Below, one piece after another: positions 48,346 through 58,598 of a stretch of 64,000 nucleotides of DNA. The stretch's first letter is position 1. Every line of letters starts with the position of its first letter. Position numbers and translations under genes: made by a program. The notes under the pieces are model-generated. The model searched no databases. It had not been told where the DNA came from and was given only the letters and a program-made list of their open reading frames with translations. Source of the DNA: Rugamonas brunnea (GTDB lineage Bacteria > Pseudomonadota > Gammaproteobacteria > Burkholderiales > Burkholderiaceae_D); the NCBI RefSeq assembly GCF_014042345.1, contig NZ_JACEZT010000005.1:62001-126000 (forward strand), given 5' to 3'.

Positions 48346-48457
48346 CATGATACCCCGGAACGGCCGTCCCAGTCCAGAAACGGCTGTGGTATTCTGCACC
48401 GCGTCTGCATCGCGCCGTCGCCGGCGCCACACTTTTCCATCCACCGAACCGACCACC

Positions 48458-50317
48458 ATGCCTATCGCCACCATTCCGCGCGCCGTGTTATCCGCACTGC
48501 TGTGCTGCTGCGGCGCTGCCTGGGCCGACCCGCTCAGCTACGCTCAATACGACCAGGTCCGCACCACCGACCTGCACCTGGACCTGAAGGCCGATTTCAG
48601 TCGCAAGACCCTGTCCGGCTACGCCGAACTGACGCTGGACTGGCTCGCCCCCAACGCCCGCAACCTGGTGCTCGACACGCGCGACCTGCGCATCGCCCAG
48701 GTGCGCATCGAGCGCCCGGATGGCCGCTGGGCCCCCGCCTCCTACCTGCTCGACCCGGCCGAGCCGGGCCAGGCCGAGAAGGGCAGGGCATTGCGCATCG
48801 CGCTGGCCGGCCAGCCGCGCAAGGTGCGCATCTACTACCGCACGGCGCCCGGCGCGGCCGCCTTGCAGTGGATGACGCCGCAGCAAACCATGTCGGGCAA
48901 GCGGCCCTTCATGTTCAGCCAGTCCGAAACCATCAACGCCCGCTCGTGGGCGCCGGTGCAGGACACGCCGGCCGTGCGCTTCACCTACAGCGCCCACATC
49001 GATGCGCCGTCCGGCCTGCGCGTGGTGATGAGCGCCGAGAACGATCCCAAGGCCACCGGTGTGGGCGGCTGGAACTTCCGCATGCCGCAGCCCGTGCCGG
49101 CCTACCTGCTGGCCATCGCCATCGGTGAACTGGAGGTGCGCAGCGTCGGCCCCCGTTCGGCCGTGTACGCGGAACCGGCCCGCATCGAGGCGGCTGCCTA
49201 CGAGCTAGCCGACACGGAGAAGATGATCGAGGCGGCCGAATCGCTGTACGGCCCCTATCGCTGGGGGCGTTACGACATGCTGGTGTTGCCGCCGTCCTTC
49301 CCCATCGGCGGCATGGAGAATCCGCGCCTGACCTTCCTCACGCCGACCATGATCGCGGGCGACCGCAGCCTGGTCGACCTGATCGCCCATGAACTGGCCC
49401 ACTCGTGGTCCGGCAACCTCGTGACCAACGCCACCTGGAAGCACTGGTGGCTCAACGAGGGCTTCACCAACTATGTCACCACCCGCATCGTCGAAAGCCT
49501 GTACGGCGCGGAAGTGGCCGACATCAACCTGCAGGTCGAACAGGAAGAAGCACTGGCCTCGCTGCCATCGATCGCGCCGGCCAAACAAGCCCTGCTCACG
49601 CGCGGCCCCGACACCGACCCCGAGGCCACCTACACGGACGAGGAACTGGCCTATCCCAAGGGCGCCTGGCTGCTGCGCACGCTCGAACAGCGCGCCGGCC
49701 GCGCCGTGTTCGACCCCTTCCTGCGCGGCTGGTTCGACCAGCACGCGTTCCAGTCGGCCACCACGGAGCAATTCGTCGCCTACCTGCACCGCAATCTGCT
49801 CGACAGCCATCCTGGCCTGATGTCCGACGCGGAGCTGGACGAATGGCTGTATGGCCAGGGCATTCCCGCCAACGCCGTGCGCGTGGCCTCGCCACGGCTG
49901 GCGGCCGTGGACGCCCAGCGCAGCAGCTGGCTGCGCGGCGAACTGGCCACGGACAAGCTGGACGCGAAGCACTGGATCGCGCTCGAATGGATGCACTTCC
50001 TGAACGACATCGACGGCAAGGCCAGCGCCGGCCAGATGCGCGAACTGGACCAGGCATTCGGCCTGGGCAAGAGCGGCAACAATGAAATCGCCTACCGCTT
50101 CTTCCTCAGCTCCATCAAAGCCGGCTACGACGTGCGCCAGCCGCTGCAAGCGTTCCTGATGAGCGTGGGGCGGCAGAAGTTCGTCGTGCCCCTGTACGCG
50201 GCCATGCTGCAACGCCCGGACGACCGGGCCTGGGCGCAGGCGCTGTACGCCAGGGCGCGCGAACACTACCACCCCGTCACGCAGGCAGCCGTCGACAAGA
50301 AGTTCGCCGGCAAGTGA
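48458..50317 (+). CDS. Secreted M1-family aminopeptidase
   Basis: A 619-residue protein with a signal peptide (RAVLSALLCCCGAAWA, cleaved about residue 23). The zinc site is H311-E312-L-A-H315 and E334 in NEGFTNY. The exopeptidase motif is GGMEN just upstream. The C-terminal armadillo-like helical part matches leukotriene A4 hydrolase-type M1 enzymes. It should remove N-terminal residues from peptides in the periplasm. The ATG at 48458 begins the signal peptide; longer frames upstream overlap the riboswitch region on the other strand and are not conserved-looking. Confidence 0.92.
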   Translation: MPIATIPRAVLSALLCCCGAAWADPLSYAQYDQVRTTDLHLDLKADFSRKTLSGYAELTLDWLAPNARNLVLDTRDLRIAQVRIERPDGRWAPASYLLDPAEPGQAEKGRALRIALAGQPRKVRIYYRTAPGAAALQWMTPQQTMSGKRPFMFSQSETINARSWAPVQDTPAVRFTYSAHIDAPSGLRVVMSAENDPKATGVGGWNFRMPQPVPAYLLAIAIGELEVRSVGPRSAVYAEPARIEAAAYELADTEKMIEAAESLYGPYRWGRYDMLVLPPSFPIGGMENPRLTFLTPTMIAGDRSLVDLIAHELAHSWSGNLVTNATWKHWWLNEGFTNYVTTRIVESLYGAEVADINLQVEQEEALASLPSIAPAKQALLTRGPDTDPEATYTDEELAYPKGAWLLRTLEQRAGRAVFDPFLRGWFDQHAFQSATTEQFVAYLHRNLLDSHPGLMSDAELDEWLYGQGIPANAVRVASPRLAAVDAQRSSWLRGELATDKLDAKHWIALEWMHFLNDIDGKASAGQMRELDQAFGLGKSGNNEIAYRFFLSSIKAGYDVRQPLQAFLMSVGRQKFVVPLYAAMLQRPDDRAWAQALYARAREHYHPVTQAAVDKKFAGK

Positions 50318-50333
50318 AGCGCAGCAAAGCAAG

Positions 50334-50361
50334 CACGGCGCGTCGTCATCGTCGCGCCGTG
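50334..50361 (+). terminator. Hairpin after the M1 aminopeptidase
   Basis: CACGGCGCG and CGCGCCGTG form a perfect 9-bp stem with a 10-nt loop, followed by a short T-rich stretch. Confidence 0.6.
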
Positions 50362-50401
50362 AATTTGCTATATCGTATAAATCGTTTATAACGTTCAGCA
50401 C

Positions 50402-52006
50402 ATGCATTTGAAGACACGTCTGGCCACCGCCTTGCTGCTGGCCTTCGCCGCTATTGCCCAGCCATCCACCGCAGCCGTCCAGACGGTTGCCCAGGCCGCG
50501 CCTGCACCCGTTCCTGCATTCGACCTCGACGCCGACGTCAATCAGGCATTGAAAACCTTCGGTGTGCCCGGCATGGCCATCGCCATCGTCAAGGATGGCC
50601 GGGTGCTGGCCGCGCGCGGCTACGGCGTGCGCCGCCTGGGCGAGCCGGCGCGGGTCGACGGCAAGACCCTGTTCGAAGTGGCGTCCAACTCCAAGGCCTT
50701 CACGGCCGCCGCGCTGGCCATGCTGGTGGACGAGGGCAAGCTCAATTGGGAAGACCGCGTCACCGACCACCTGCCCGAATTCCGCATGTACGATGATTAC
50801 GCCAGCGGCGCCATGACCGTGCGTGATCTGCTCACCCACCGCAGCGGCCTGGGGCTGGGCGCGGGCGACTTGCTGTGGTGGCCCACCAGCACCTTCAGCG
50901 CCGACGAGATCCTCCACCGCCTGCGCTACATCAAGCCCGCCACCACCTTCCGCAACAGCTACGCCTACGACAACCTGCTCTACATCGCGGCCGGCAAGAT
51001 CGTGGCGGACAAGGCCGGCAAGCCGTGGGGCGAGGCCGTGCGCGAACGCATCCTGGCGCCGCTGGGCATGGACGGCACCGTCACCAGCGTGGCCCGCATG
51101 CGCGCCAGCGGCAACTACGCTGCGCCGCACAGCAAGGTGGACGAGCGCCAAACCGTGGTCGAGCCGATGCTGGCCGAGAACGCGGCGGGCGCCGTCGGCA
51201 TCGACAGCAGCGCCGAGGACATGGCGCGCTGGATGAATCTGCTGCTGGCCGGCGGCAAGCTACCCGACGGGCGCCAGTTGTTCAGCGCCGAAAGGGCGCG
51301 CGAACTGTGGACCGAGACCACGCCGATGAAGATCAGCGAACCGCCGCCCGCGCTGGCCGCCACCCGTCCCAATTTCGCCGGCTACGGTTTAGGTTTCAAC
51401 CTGCGCGACTACCAGGGCCGCAAGCTGGCGCTGCACGGCGGCGCGCTGCAGGGCTTTTATTCGCGCGTGCTGATGGTGCCGGACGAGAAGCTCGGCATCG
51501 CCATCCTCACCAACGCCGAGAACAGCCCCGCCATCTCGGCCCTGCAATGGCGCATCCTCGACCACTACCTGCACGTGCCGGCCAGCGACTGGATACGGCT
51601 GTATGCGGACGACGAGGCGCGCAGCCACCGTGAGGAACTGGCGCGCCAGGGACAGGCGGTGGCGGCGCGGGCGGCCCATTCCGCGCCCTCGCTGCCGCTA
51701 GCCGCCTACGACGGCCAGTACCGCGATCCCTGGTACGGCGATGTGACGATCCGCACGCAGGGCGGCCAGCATGTGCTCAGCTTCAGCCGTTCGCCATCGC
51801 TCACGGGCGTGCTCGAACACTTCCAGCACGACACCTTCATCGTGCGCTGGCAGGCCCGCAACTTCAACGCCGATGCCTACGTCAGCTTCGCGCTGAATCC
51901 CGATGGCAGCATCGAACGCATGAAGATGGCGCCGGTGTCGAGCGAGACGGACTTCAGCTTCGACTTCGCGGACCTCGATTTCAAGCCGGTCAAGCCCGCC
52001 CCGTAA
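50402..52006 (+). CDS. Secreted serine hydrolase, beta-lactamase/PBP4-type
   Basis: A 534-residue protein with a signal peptide (LATALLLAFAAIAQPSTAA). The class C beta-lactamase fold has S95-x-x-K98 (VASNSKAFTA), YDN in NSYAYDNLLYIAAG and HGG in LALHGGALQG. The C-terminal 120 residues resemble the DUF3471 add-on domain. The relatives include esterases, D-aminopeptidases and peptidases; the substrate is unknown. Just upstream is an AT-rich block with TATAAA/TTTATA arms that should contain the promoter. Confidence 0.9.
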   Translation: MHLKTRLATALLLAFAAIAQPSTAAVQTVAQAAPAPVPAFDLDADVNQALKTFGVPGMAIAIVKDGRVLAARGYGVRRLGEPARVDGKTLFEVASNSKAFTAAALAMLVDEGKLNWEDRVTDHLPEFRMYDDYASGAMTVRDLLTHRSGLGLGAGDLLWWPTSTFSADEILHRLRYIKPATTFRNSYAYDNLLYIAAGKIVADKAGKPWGEAVRERILAPLGMDGTVTSVARMRASGNYAAPHSKVDERQTVVEPMLAENAAGAVGIDSSAEDMARWMNLLLAGGKLPDGRQLFSAERARELWTETTPMKISEPPPALAATRPNFAGYGLGFNLRDYQGRKLALHGGALQGFYSRVLMVPDEKLGIAILTNAENSPAISALQWRILDHYLHVPASDWIRLYADDEARSHREELARQGQAVAARAAHSAPSLPLAAYDGQYRDPWYGDVTIRTQGGQHVLSFSRSPSLTGVLEHFQHDTFIVRWQARNFNADAYVSFALNPDGSIERMKMAPVSSETDFSFDFADLDFKPVKPAP

Positions 52007-52084
52007 CGCTAGGGCAGGGACGAGGCCAGGGCAGGCGGCCAGGCCGCGCACCGTGGCGTGGGCAGTTCACGCCGCTCCCGCCGC

Positions 52085-53815
52085 TCACGCCGGTTCGCAC
52101 TCGACCCGGTTGCGGCCCTGGTGCTTGGCGCGGTACAGCGCCAGGTCGGCCGCGTGGAACAGGCTGTCGAGCGCCAGGTGCGGGCCTTCCGAGGCGGCCA
52201 CGCCGAAGCTGGCCGTCACGTGCAGCACGTGGCCGTTGGACAGCGTGAGCGGCGCCGCCTCGATGGCGCGCCGCATCCGTTCGGCCACCGCGCTGGCGCC
52301 CTGCAGGTCGCAATTGCCCGGCATGATGACGAATTCCTCGCCGCCGTAGCGGGCCAGGATTTCACCGTCGCGCAATTCCTCGCGCGCCAGCGCGGCGATG
52401 CGGATCAGCACCTGGTCGCCGGCGTCGTGGCCGTGGCTGTCGTTGACGGCCTTGAAGCGGTCCACGTCGAACAGGATCACGGCCAGCGCCAGCTTGTGTT
52501 CGCGCGCGCGCCGCAGCCGCTGGTTGCCGGCCGCCGTGAACGCGCGCCGGTTCAGGATGCCGGTCAGGTAGTCGGTGTCGGCGCGCAGCCGCAATTCCTC
52601 GATCAGGCGCTGGCGCTCCAGTTCCAGCTGCTGCTTCTCCAGGCCGGCCGCGCGCAGCTGGCCCAGCGCGCGCAGCAGGTCGCCGATCTCGTCCTGGCGC
52701 CGCGTCTCGTGCACGCGGATGGAAAAGTCGCCGTTGCCCAGTTTGACGAGCGCGCGCGTGGCCCGCGCCAGCGGCACCATCACGCGGGCCCGCAGCATGA
52801 TCATCAGCAGCGTCATGGCCAGCAGGATGGCGGCGCCCGTCAGGCAGGCCAGCAGCAGCTCGTGCTGGGCCGTTTCGTAGTCCTGCCGGGCCTGGTCCAG
52901 CGCCGCCTCCAGCAGCACATCGCGCACGGCCAGGATGGGCGTCATGAACGGCACGTAGCGCTGCGCGAACTGGGCCGTGTCCATGCCGTAGGGCTGGTGG
53001 GCACGGCTGTCGCGTTCCACGCCCGTCACCAGCGCCAGGCCGCTGGTGAAATAGCCTTCGTCCATCGTGCGCAGCGCCGCCAGCACGCGCGGGTTGCGGT
53101 CGATGGCGCTGGTGGACATGACGATCAGGTGGCGCAGTTGTTCGATCTGGCCGCGCAGGAACAGGATCTGCGTGTGTTCGGTCTCGGCCAGCGGCTGGCC
53201 CGAGGCCAGCGCCACCGTCAGGCGCGAGCCGAGCCGGCCCGCGTATTCGCGCAGCTCGACGGCGAAGCGCGCCTTCATGAGGATCTTGGCCAGGTTGGGG
53301 TAGGCCTGCTCGGCCGCGGCCGCGTAGCCGGTCACGTCATCGAGCACCATGGGGATCAGCGCGAACATGCCTTCCACGGCCGCCGTCAGCCGCTGCGGCG
53401 TGCGCTGGCCGGGCGGCAGGTCGGCCACGGCGTCCACGGCGGCCCGCGCGGCCGCCAGCCGCGCCGCGATGGCCGTCACCGTGCGCGGGCGGCCATCCTC
53501 GTTGGTGCGCGGGTCCGCCAGCGCGGCGGCCAGCGCGGCCAGCGCCTGGTCGCTGGCGGCGCGCGCTGCGGCCAGCCGCGCCCGCTTGGTAGGATCGGCC
53601 GGCACAGCGTCGCCCATCACGGCGTTCACGGGGCCCCGTTCGAACGACAGTTTCTCGGCCGCTACCATGCCGCGCTGCACCAGCTGCAGCGCGTGCAGGC
53701 CGGCGCGCGCGGCCCGGTAGCTGTTCCATTCGCCCCACAATATCCGGCCCAGCATGGCGCCCACCAGCAGCGCCAGGATGGCCATGGACACGGCGAACAT
53801 GCGGGTCAGTCTCAT
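52085..53815 (-). CDS. HAMP-GGDEF diguanylate cyclase
   Basis: A 576-residue membrane protein. One helix near the N-terminus (5-28) and one near 320-340 enclose a helical external domain that may resemble NIT-type sensors ([10 protein letters not shown]). A HAMP linker follows, then a GGDEF domain with RYGGEEF near residue 490, so the active-site motif is intact. The ATG at 53815 has AAGGAG ten bases upstream. A frame extending to 53890 lacks that and is not used. It would produce c-di-GMP in response to an external cue. Confidence 0.92.
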   Translation of the reverse strand: MRLTRMFAVSMAILALLVGAMLGRILWGEWNSYRAARAGLHALQLVQRGMVAAEKLSFERGPVNAVMGDAVPADPTKRARLAAARAASDQALAALAAALADPRTNEDGRPRTVTAIAARLAAARAAVDAVADLPPGQRTPQRLTAAVEGMFALIPMVLDDVTGYAAAAEQAYPNLAKILMKARFAVELREYAGRLGSRLTVALASGQPLAETEHTQILFLRGQIEQLRHLIVMSTSAIDRNPRVLAALRTMDEGYFTSGLALVTGVERDSRAHQPYGMDTAQFAQRYVPFMTPILAVRDVLLEAALDQARQDYETAQHELLLACLTGAAILLAMTLLMIMLRARVMVPLARATRALVKLGNGDFSIRVHETRRQDEIGDLLRALGQLRAAGLEKQQLELERQRLIEELRLRADTDYLTGILNRRAFTAAGNQRLRRAREHKLALAVILFDVDRFKAVNDSHGHDAGDQVLIRIAALAREELRDGEILARYGGEEFVIMPGNCDLQGASAVAERMRRAIEAAPLTLSNGHVLHVTASFGVAASEGPHLALDSLFHAADLALYRAKHQGRNRVECEPA

Positions 53816-54063
53816 TTCTACAGCGCTCCTTGCGGCTGCCTGCCACACGGTACGCGGAGCAGCTATTTTCCAGCTTGAAATATGCCACAAGCGCCGGCCG
53901 CTGTCGCCCCCGGCGGGCCGGAAATGGGACGAGGCCGGCCAGTAGTGGTACGATTGCGACCGCGCATCAAGGCGGAACGGTCTTCAAGTCCGGCCGGCGG
54001 CCAACCGGCCTCCGGGATTGCTTTGAGGCAAGCCTTGAACCCCATTTAACGAAGGATGAAGTG

Positions 54064-54429
54064 ATGTCTATGCAACGAGTAATGCTGCGTGCCAAGCTGC
54101 ACCGGGTCACGGTCACGCAAGCGGACCTCCACTACGAAGGTTCCTGTGGTATCGACCAGGATCTGCTGGATGCGGCCGATATCCGGTCGAATGAAAAGAT
54201 CGAGCTGTACAACGTGAACAATGGCGAACGCTTCGCCACCTACGCCATCGCCGGCGTGCGCGGCAGCGGCGAAATCTCGCTCAATGGCGCGGCTGCGCGC
54301 CGGGCCCAGCTGGGTGACCTGCTGATCATCTGCACTTACGCGCCGATGACGGAAGAACAGATCGCCACCTACGAGCCCAAGATCGTGTTCGTCGATGGCA
54401 ACAACAAGATCACGGGCATGAAGAAATAA
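54064..54429 (+). CDS. panD: Aspartate 1-decarboxylase
   Basis: A 121-residue proenzyme for beta-alanine in pantothenate synthesis. The self-cleavage site is the G-S bond in YEGSCGID. The ATG at 54064 follows AAGG at a good distance. An alternative ATG two codons later would put the site at G24-S25 as in the classical numbering. A terminator follows. Confidence 0.97.
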   Translation: MSMQRVMLRAKLHRVTVTQADLHYEGSCGIDQDLLDAADIRSNEKIELYNVNNGERFATYAIAGVRGSGEISLNGAAARRAQLGDLLIICTYAPMTEEQIATYEPKIVFVDGNNKITGMKK

Positions 54430-54454
54430 GGTCCCACGTAGTCAGGCTACAGAA

Positions 54455-54484
54455 AACGGCGCTCCGGTGGGCGCCGTTTTTTTT
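54455..54484 (+). terminator. rho-independent terminator of panD
   Basis: AACGGCGC/GCGCCGTT stem with an 8-nt loop and a run of eight T. The minus-strand Crp-like gene ends at its right edge. Confidence 0.92.
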
Positions 54485-55112
54485 ATGCCGCTTTTTGCAG
54501 TGCATCGTGCCGCAGCAACTGCGACATGTACTGCGGCGTGATGCCCAGGAACGAGGCGATCACCTTTTGCGACACGCGCGCCTCCAGCCCCGGATACTCG
54601 GTGCGGAACGCTTCCAGCCGGGCTTGGGCCGAGGTCGCGCTACTGTTGTAGATGCTGCGGCCCTGGCGCAGGATGCTGGCCTCGGACACCTTGACGTAGT
54701 ATGCGCGCACCACTTCATGCAGCTCGAACATGCGGCCCACGTCGGCCCAGTCCATGCGGAAGCCGTGCAGCGCCGTCTCGGCCACCACGAACTGGCGTGC
54801 CGGCAAGCCATCTCGCGCGCGCAGCAAGTCTTCGTGGGAGGCCACCGTTTCGCCCTCGGTCCAGAAGTGCAGCGTCACCTCGGTGCCGCCTTCCGTGACG
54901 AAGCCGGCCCGCGCCACGCCGCTGTAGATCCAGTGCAGCGATTGCGCCACCTCGCCGCTGCGCTGCAGCACTTCGCCCTTGCGCGCGCTGATGGGCGTCA
55001 CCAGCGGCGCCATCAGCCGGTTGATGCTGTCGTACATCTGTTCGGTGACGCCGTACTGGCGCATCACTTGCGCTTTGTATTTCTCTCGTTGTTCCAGGAA
55101 TGCGTGTCTCAT
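54483..55112 (-). CDS. Crp/Fnr-family regulator
   Basis: A 209-residue protein. Residues about 35-125 are a cyclic-nucleotide-binding-like beta barrel (VLQRSGEVAQSLHWIYSGVA, VTLHFWTEGETVASHEDLL). The C-terminal helix-turn-helix is VSQKVIASFLGITPQYMSQL. The cysteines of FNR oxygen sensors are absent, so the ligand is not evident. The start at 55112 has no strong ribosome site; frames further upstream are AT-rich and not conserved-looking. An inverted repeat 36-54 bases upstream may be its own operator. Confidence 0.85.
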   Translation of the reverse strand: MRHAFLEQREKYKAQVMRQYGVTEQMYDSINRLMAPLVTPISARKGEVLQRSGEVAQSLHWIYSGVARAGFVTEGGTEVTLHFWTEGETVASHEDLLRARDGLPARQFVVAETALHGFRMDWADVGRMFELHEVVRAYYVKVSEASILRQGRSIYNSSATSAQARLEAFRTEYPGLEARVSQKVIASFLGITPQYMSQLLRHDALQKAA

Positions 55113-55529
55113 GTGTTCTTGCGTCGCCCGTTGTGTCAGTTGCTTTTTTATTACGTTCGGTAATAAGCTGATAAGCAATATAATTGAATAAATTCGCAAA
55201 AACAATTGCCTATTGTTGCCATGTGTTGCGAAATGGAACGGTTTTTGTAATTTTACTTCAAACTTAAAGTAAGTGAACCATGCTGGCGGCCAATAGTTCC
55301 TATACTGCTGCGTCATGGGTCGGAGCCTGCCCGGACCACGTCGCGACGATGGCGGACAAGGGGGGATTGGCCGTTGAGCGCTGCCGTGGACGGGCCGGCA
55401 AGGCGATGGCGGAGGCGGACGCGGGGATGGGGATGGGTGGGGGACGGCCATGTTGGCCGGAGCGGCGCGGCTGGCCGTGTAGCGTAACAACGCTGCGGGC
55501 GGCGCGCGGCGCCGCCCTGCGACGTCAGC
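55113..55529. other. 417-base region without a gene, AT-rich then GC-rich
   Basis: The left 190 bases are AT-rich and hold the Crp-like promoter region. They include TTATTAC-GTTCG-GTAATAA (55148-55166) and TTACTT/AAGTAA arms (55253-55272). The right part is GC-rich, with no supportable gene. Confidence 0.6.
55148..55166. promoter_or_regulatory. Inverted repeat, possible autoregulatory operator
   Basis: Perfect 7-bp arms TTATTAC and GTAATAA around GTTCG, upstream of the Crp-like gene. Confidence 0.5.
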
Positions 55530-56216
55530 TCAGTCCTTGCTGCCGATGGCGCGGTACACGGCCGCGCCCAGCAGCGCGCCGGCGATCGGCGCCACCCAGA
55601 ACAGCCACAACTGGCTGGTGGCCCAGTCGCCCACGTACAGCGCCACGCCCGTGCTGCGGGCCGGATTGACGGAGGTGTTGGTGACCGGGATGCTGATCAG
55701 GTGGATCAGGGTCAGTCCCAGGCCGATCGGCAGCGGCGCGAAGCCGGCCGGCGCGCGCGCGTCGGTGGCGCCCAAGATAATCAGCAGGAACATCATCGTC
55801 ATTACCACTTCCGTCACCAGCGCGGCCGTCAGCGAGTAGCCGCCCGGCGAATGGGCGCCATAGCCGTTCGAGGCGAAGCCGGCGGCCAGGTCGAAGCCGC
55901 TCTTGCCGCTGGCGATCAGGTACAGCACCCCACCGGCCGCGATCGCGCCCAGCACCTGGGCCACGATGTAGGGCAGCAGCTTGGACGCCGGGAAGCGGCC
56001 GCCCGCCCACAGGCCGATCGAGACGGCCGGATTGAGGTGGCAGCCGGAGATGTGGCCGATGGCGTAGGCCATGGTCAGCACCGTCAGGCCGAACGCCAGC
56101 GACACGCCCAGCAGGCCGATGCCCACGCCGGGGAAGGCCGCCGCCAGCACGGCGCTGCCGCAGCCGCCCAGCACCAGCCAGAAGGTTCCAAAGAATTCCG
56201 CGCCATATTGTTTCAT
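55530..56216 (-). CDS. aqpZ: Aquaporin Z
   Basis: A 228-residue water channel with six membrane segments. The two NPA boxes are N62-P-A ([11 protein letters not shown]) and N184-P-A-R187 ([11 protein letters not shown]). The filter residues F42, H172, T181 and R187 match the narrow water-specific type rather than glycerol channels. It stands alone on the minus strand. Confidence 0.95.
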   Translation of the reverse strand: MKQYGAEFFGTFWLVLGGCGSAVLAAAFPGVGIGLLGVSLAFGLTVLTMAYAIGHISGCHLNPAVSIGLWAGGRFPASKLLPYIVAQVLGAIAAGGVLYLIASGKSGFDLAAGFASNGYGAHSPGGYSLTAALVTEVVMTMMFLLIILGATDARAPAGFAPLPIGLGLTLIHLISIPVTNTSVNPARSTGVALYVGDWATSQLWLFWVAPIAGALLGAAVYRAIGSKD

Positions 56217-56574
56217 GTGTTTCCTTTGCCGTGGGGCGGCCCGCAGGCCGCGATGAAGTTAGCGACTGAACAACGTTGGCAATTTACCGTGCGCAAACGG
56301 AAAAGTCCACCGTGGCGACCGCTTGCGCGAAGTTGCGGTTTAACAACATGCGGTGGCGGCAGACGATTTTCCCCGCGTTAAATAGTTTCGCGGATGAATC
56401 AATTTGAATGGCCGTGGCGGCGCGGCACACTAGAATGGTTTGTCGGCATCGCGGTGGCGGCGGTGATTATTTTATTTAAAACATGTGAGCAACGGACCTG
56501 CGTTTTGCGATACAGTTTGACGACGGCGCACCGCGTCGCGGCGGTGCCGACTGACCATTTTTCGGTGGGGTCCA
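56217..56574. other. Divergent region between aqpZ and the chemotaxis operon
   Basis: 358 bases with AT-rich patches near 56380-56480 that should contain the promoter of the chemotaxis operon. No sigma28 consensus (TAAA...GCCGATAA) was found, and no convincing gene. Confidence 0.55.
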
Positions 56575-57732
56575 ATGAATAGATTGTCCGGCTTGAGTAG
56601 CATGACAGTTGTTCCGCTGGGGCTGGCTTGCGCCGGTGCGGCGGCCACCCTGATCGCCGGTGGCGCCGGCGCCTATGCCATCGCGTTCGCCGTGCTGTTG
56701 CTGGCGGCCGGCGCACTGGGCGCGCGCCACCTGGGCGCGGTCGAGGCGGCGCGCCAGCGCATGATAGACAGCTACCTCGATGGGCGCGAACAGTTCGGCG
56801 ACGCCGTGCTGCCCATCTGGTGCCGCCACATCGAATCGTCGCGCAGCCAGATGGAAGAGGCCGTGGCCGACCTGGCAGGGCGCTTCTCCAACATCGTCGA
56901 CAAGCTCGACAACGCATTGCATGTCTCCAGCCTGGACCAGCAGGGCGGCGGCGGCCCGGCCCTGATCGACGTGTTCGCCAGCAGCGCGAACCAGCTCGGT
57001 TCCGTGGTGGCCTCGATGAAGTCGGCCATGGCCTCCAAGCAGACCATGCTGGAGCAGATCCAGCAGCTGGAACGGTTCACGCGCGAACTGCGCGACATGG
57101 CCGAGGGCGTGGCCAGCATCGCGGCTCAGACCAATTTGCTGGCCCTGAACGCGGCCATCGAGGCGGCCCGCGCCGGCCCGGCCGGGCGCGGTTTCGCCGT
57201 GGTGGCGCAGGAAGTGCGCAACCTGTCGAACCGCTCGGCCGAGACCGGCCGCAACATCGCCGACCGCGTGGGCCAGATCAGCAGCGCCATCCTGTCGGCC
57301 AGCGCCGCGGCCGAACAGTCCAGCGCTGCCGAGGACGCCTCCATGCAGTCGGCCGAAGGCATGATCGAAGCCGTGCTGCGCGACTTCCGCCTGGTCACCG
57401 ACGCGCTGGTGCAATCGTCCGAATTGCTCAAGCAGGAATCGATGGGCATCCAGAGCGAAGTGGGCGAGGCGCTGGTGCAACTGCAATTCCAGGACCGCGT
57501 CAGCCAGGTCATGACCCACGTGCGCGAGAACATGGAGCGGCTGCCGGCCATCCTGCGCGACAACCGCGCCCACTACGAACAGGAGCAGGCGCTGCAGCCG
57601 TTGCAGGCCGCGCCGCTGCTGGCCGAACTGCAAAAGACCTACGCCATGGCCGACGAGCACGCCGTGCATGGCGGGGCGCTGACCACCCGCCAGCAACAGC
57701 CGGCGGCGGCCGACGAAATCACGTTTTTCTGA
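56575..57732 (+). CDS. Methyl-accepting receptor without external sensor domain
   Basis: A 385-residue receptor. Two hydrophobic segments lie close together (about 11-31 and 33-50), leaving almost no periplasmic loop. The signalling hairpin tip has [20 protein letters not shown] and [18 protein letters not shown] (about 184-220). The cytoplasmic part also contains [16 protein letters not shown], seen in receptors of alternative pathways. It probably senses internal or membrane cues or a partner protein. It is the first gene of the operon; cheY follows after nine bases. Confidence 0.92.
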   Translation: MNRLSGLSSMTVVPLGLACAGAAATLIAGGAGAYAIAFAVLLLAAGALGARHLGAVEAARQRMIDSYLDGREQFGDAVLPIWCRHIESSRSQMEEAVADLAGRFSNIVDKLDNALHVSSLDQQGGGGPALIDVFASSANQLGSVVASMKSAMASKQTMLEQIQQLERFTRELRDMAEGVASIAAQTNLLALNAAIEAARAGPAGRGFAVVAQEVRNLSNRSAETGRNIADRVGQISSAILSASAAAEQSSAAEDASMQSAEGMIEAVLRDFRLVTDALVQSSELLKQESMGIQSEVGEALVQLQFQDRVSQVMTHVRENMERLPAILRDNRAHYEQEQALQPLQAAPLLAELQKTYAMADEHAVHGGALTTRQQQPAAADEITFF

Positions 57733-57741
57733 GGAATCACT

Positions 57742-58110
57742 ATGGCAAAGACCATCATGGTAGTGGACGACTCCGCTTCGCTGCGGCAAGTGGTCGGCAT
57801 CGCCCTCAAGGGCGCCGGCTATGACGTCATCGAGGGACGCGATGGCGTGGACGCCTTGTCCAAGTGCACGGGCCAGAAGATCCACCTGGTCGTGTGCGAC
57901 GTCAACATGCCCAATATGGACGGCATCACTTTCGTCAAGCAATTCAAGGCGCTGGCCAATTACCGTTTCACGCCCGTCATCATGCTGACCACCGAGTCGC
58001 AGGAAGAGAAGAAGCGCGAAGGCCAGGCGGCCGGCGCCAAGGCCTGGGTCACCAAGCCGTTCAAGCCGGAAGTGCTGCTGGGGGCCGTGGCCAAGTTGGT
58101 CCTGCCTTGA
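57742..58110 (+). CDS. cheY: CheY-like response regulator
   Basis: A 122-residue single receiver domain. The acidic pair is D9-D10, the acceptor is D53 (VCDVNMPNMDG) and the switch lysine is in WVTKPFKPE. There is no output domain, so it acts by binding a partner. Confidence 0.93.
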   Translation: MAKTIMVVDDSASLRQVVGIALKGAGYDVIEGRDGVDALSKCTGQKIHLVVCDVNMPNMDGITFVKQFKALANYRFTPVIMLTTESQEEKKREGQAAGAKAWVTKPFKPEVLLGAVAKLVLP

Positions 58111-58238
58111 TGGCCGGGCTGATGCTGGCCTGACGTTCGCCCGAAGTTTGTCCGGCATTTGCCCGACGATTACCCCATAGCACGCCGCCCCCGCCTCTGC
58201 CGGCGCGCTGACCTGACCACCACCCACCGGGAGCCACC

Positions 58239-58556
58239 ATGTCCGCATCTTCCGCCACCGCTTTGCCCGTGCGCTTCGCCATCGAGGGCGAACTGACGAT
58301 CTACCGCGCCGCCGACGTGAAAGTGCAACTGCTCGACGCGCTGCGCCAGGCGGCCCTGCTGGAAGTGGACCTGTCGGGCGTGACGGAGCTCGACACGGCC
58401 GGCCTGCAAGTGCTGATGCTGGCCAAGCAGGTGGCCGCCGCCGACGGCCGCCAGTTGCGGCTGGTGGGCCACAGCCCGGCCGTCGTGGATGTGTTCGAAA
58501 TGCTGGACCTGGGCGGCTATTTCGGCGACGCCTTGCTGATCCATGCCGCCGCCTGA
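58239..58556 (+). CDS. STAS-domain protein
   Basis: A 105-residue STAS domain like anti-sigma-factor antagonists. The motif region is VDLSGVTELDTAGLQVLML. The usual phosphorylated serine position appears to be threonine (T in DTAG). In chemotaxis operons such proteins are common, but their role is not settled. Confidence 0.88.
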   Translation: MSASSATALPVRFAIEGELTIYRAADVKVQLLDALRQAALLEVDLSGVTELDTAGLQVLMLAKQVAAADGRQLRLVGHSPAVVDVFEMLDLGGYFGDALLIHAAA

Positions 58557-58598
58557 CCGCCGCACCTGAACCCGCGACCTTAACCTGGGGAGGACGCC

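Noticed and set aside
52058-53878. 606-residue plus-strand frame opposite the diguanylate cyclase
   Set aside because: No domain; the minus strand has HAMP and GGEEF.
56394-56582. 62-residue frame with a hydrophobic stretch before the receptor gene
   Set aside because: No ribosome site, it overlaps the receptor start in another frame, and its second half looks like translated promoter. A small membrane protein cannot be excluded but is not supported.
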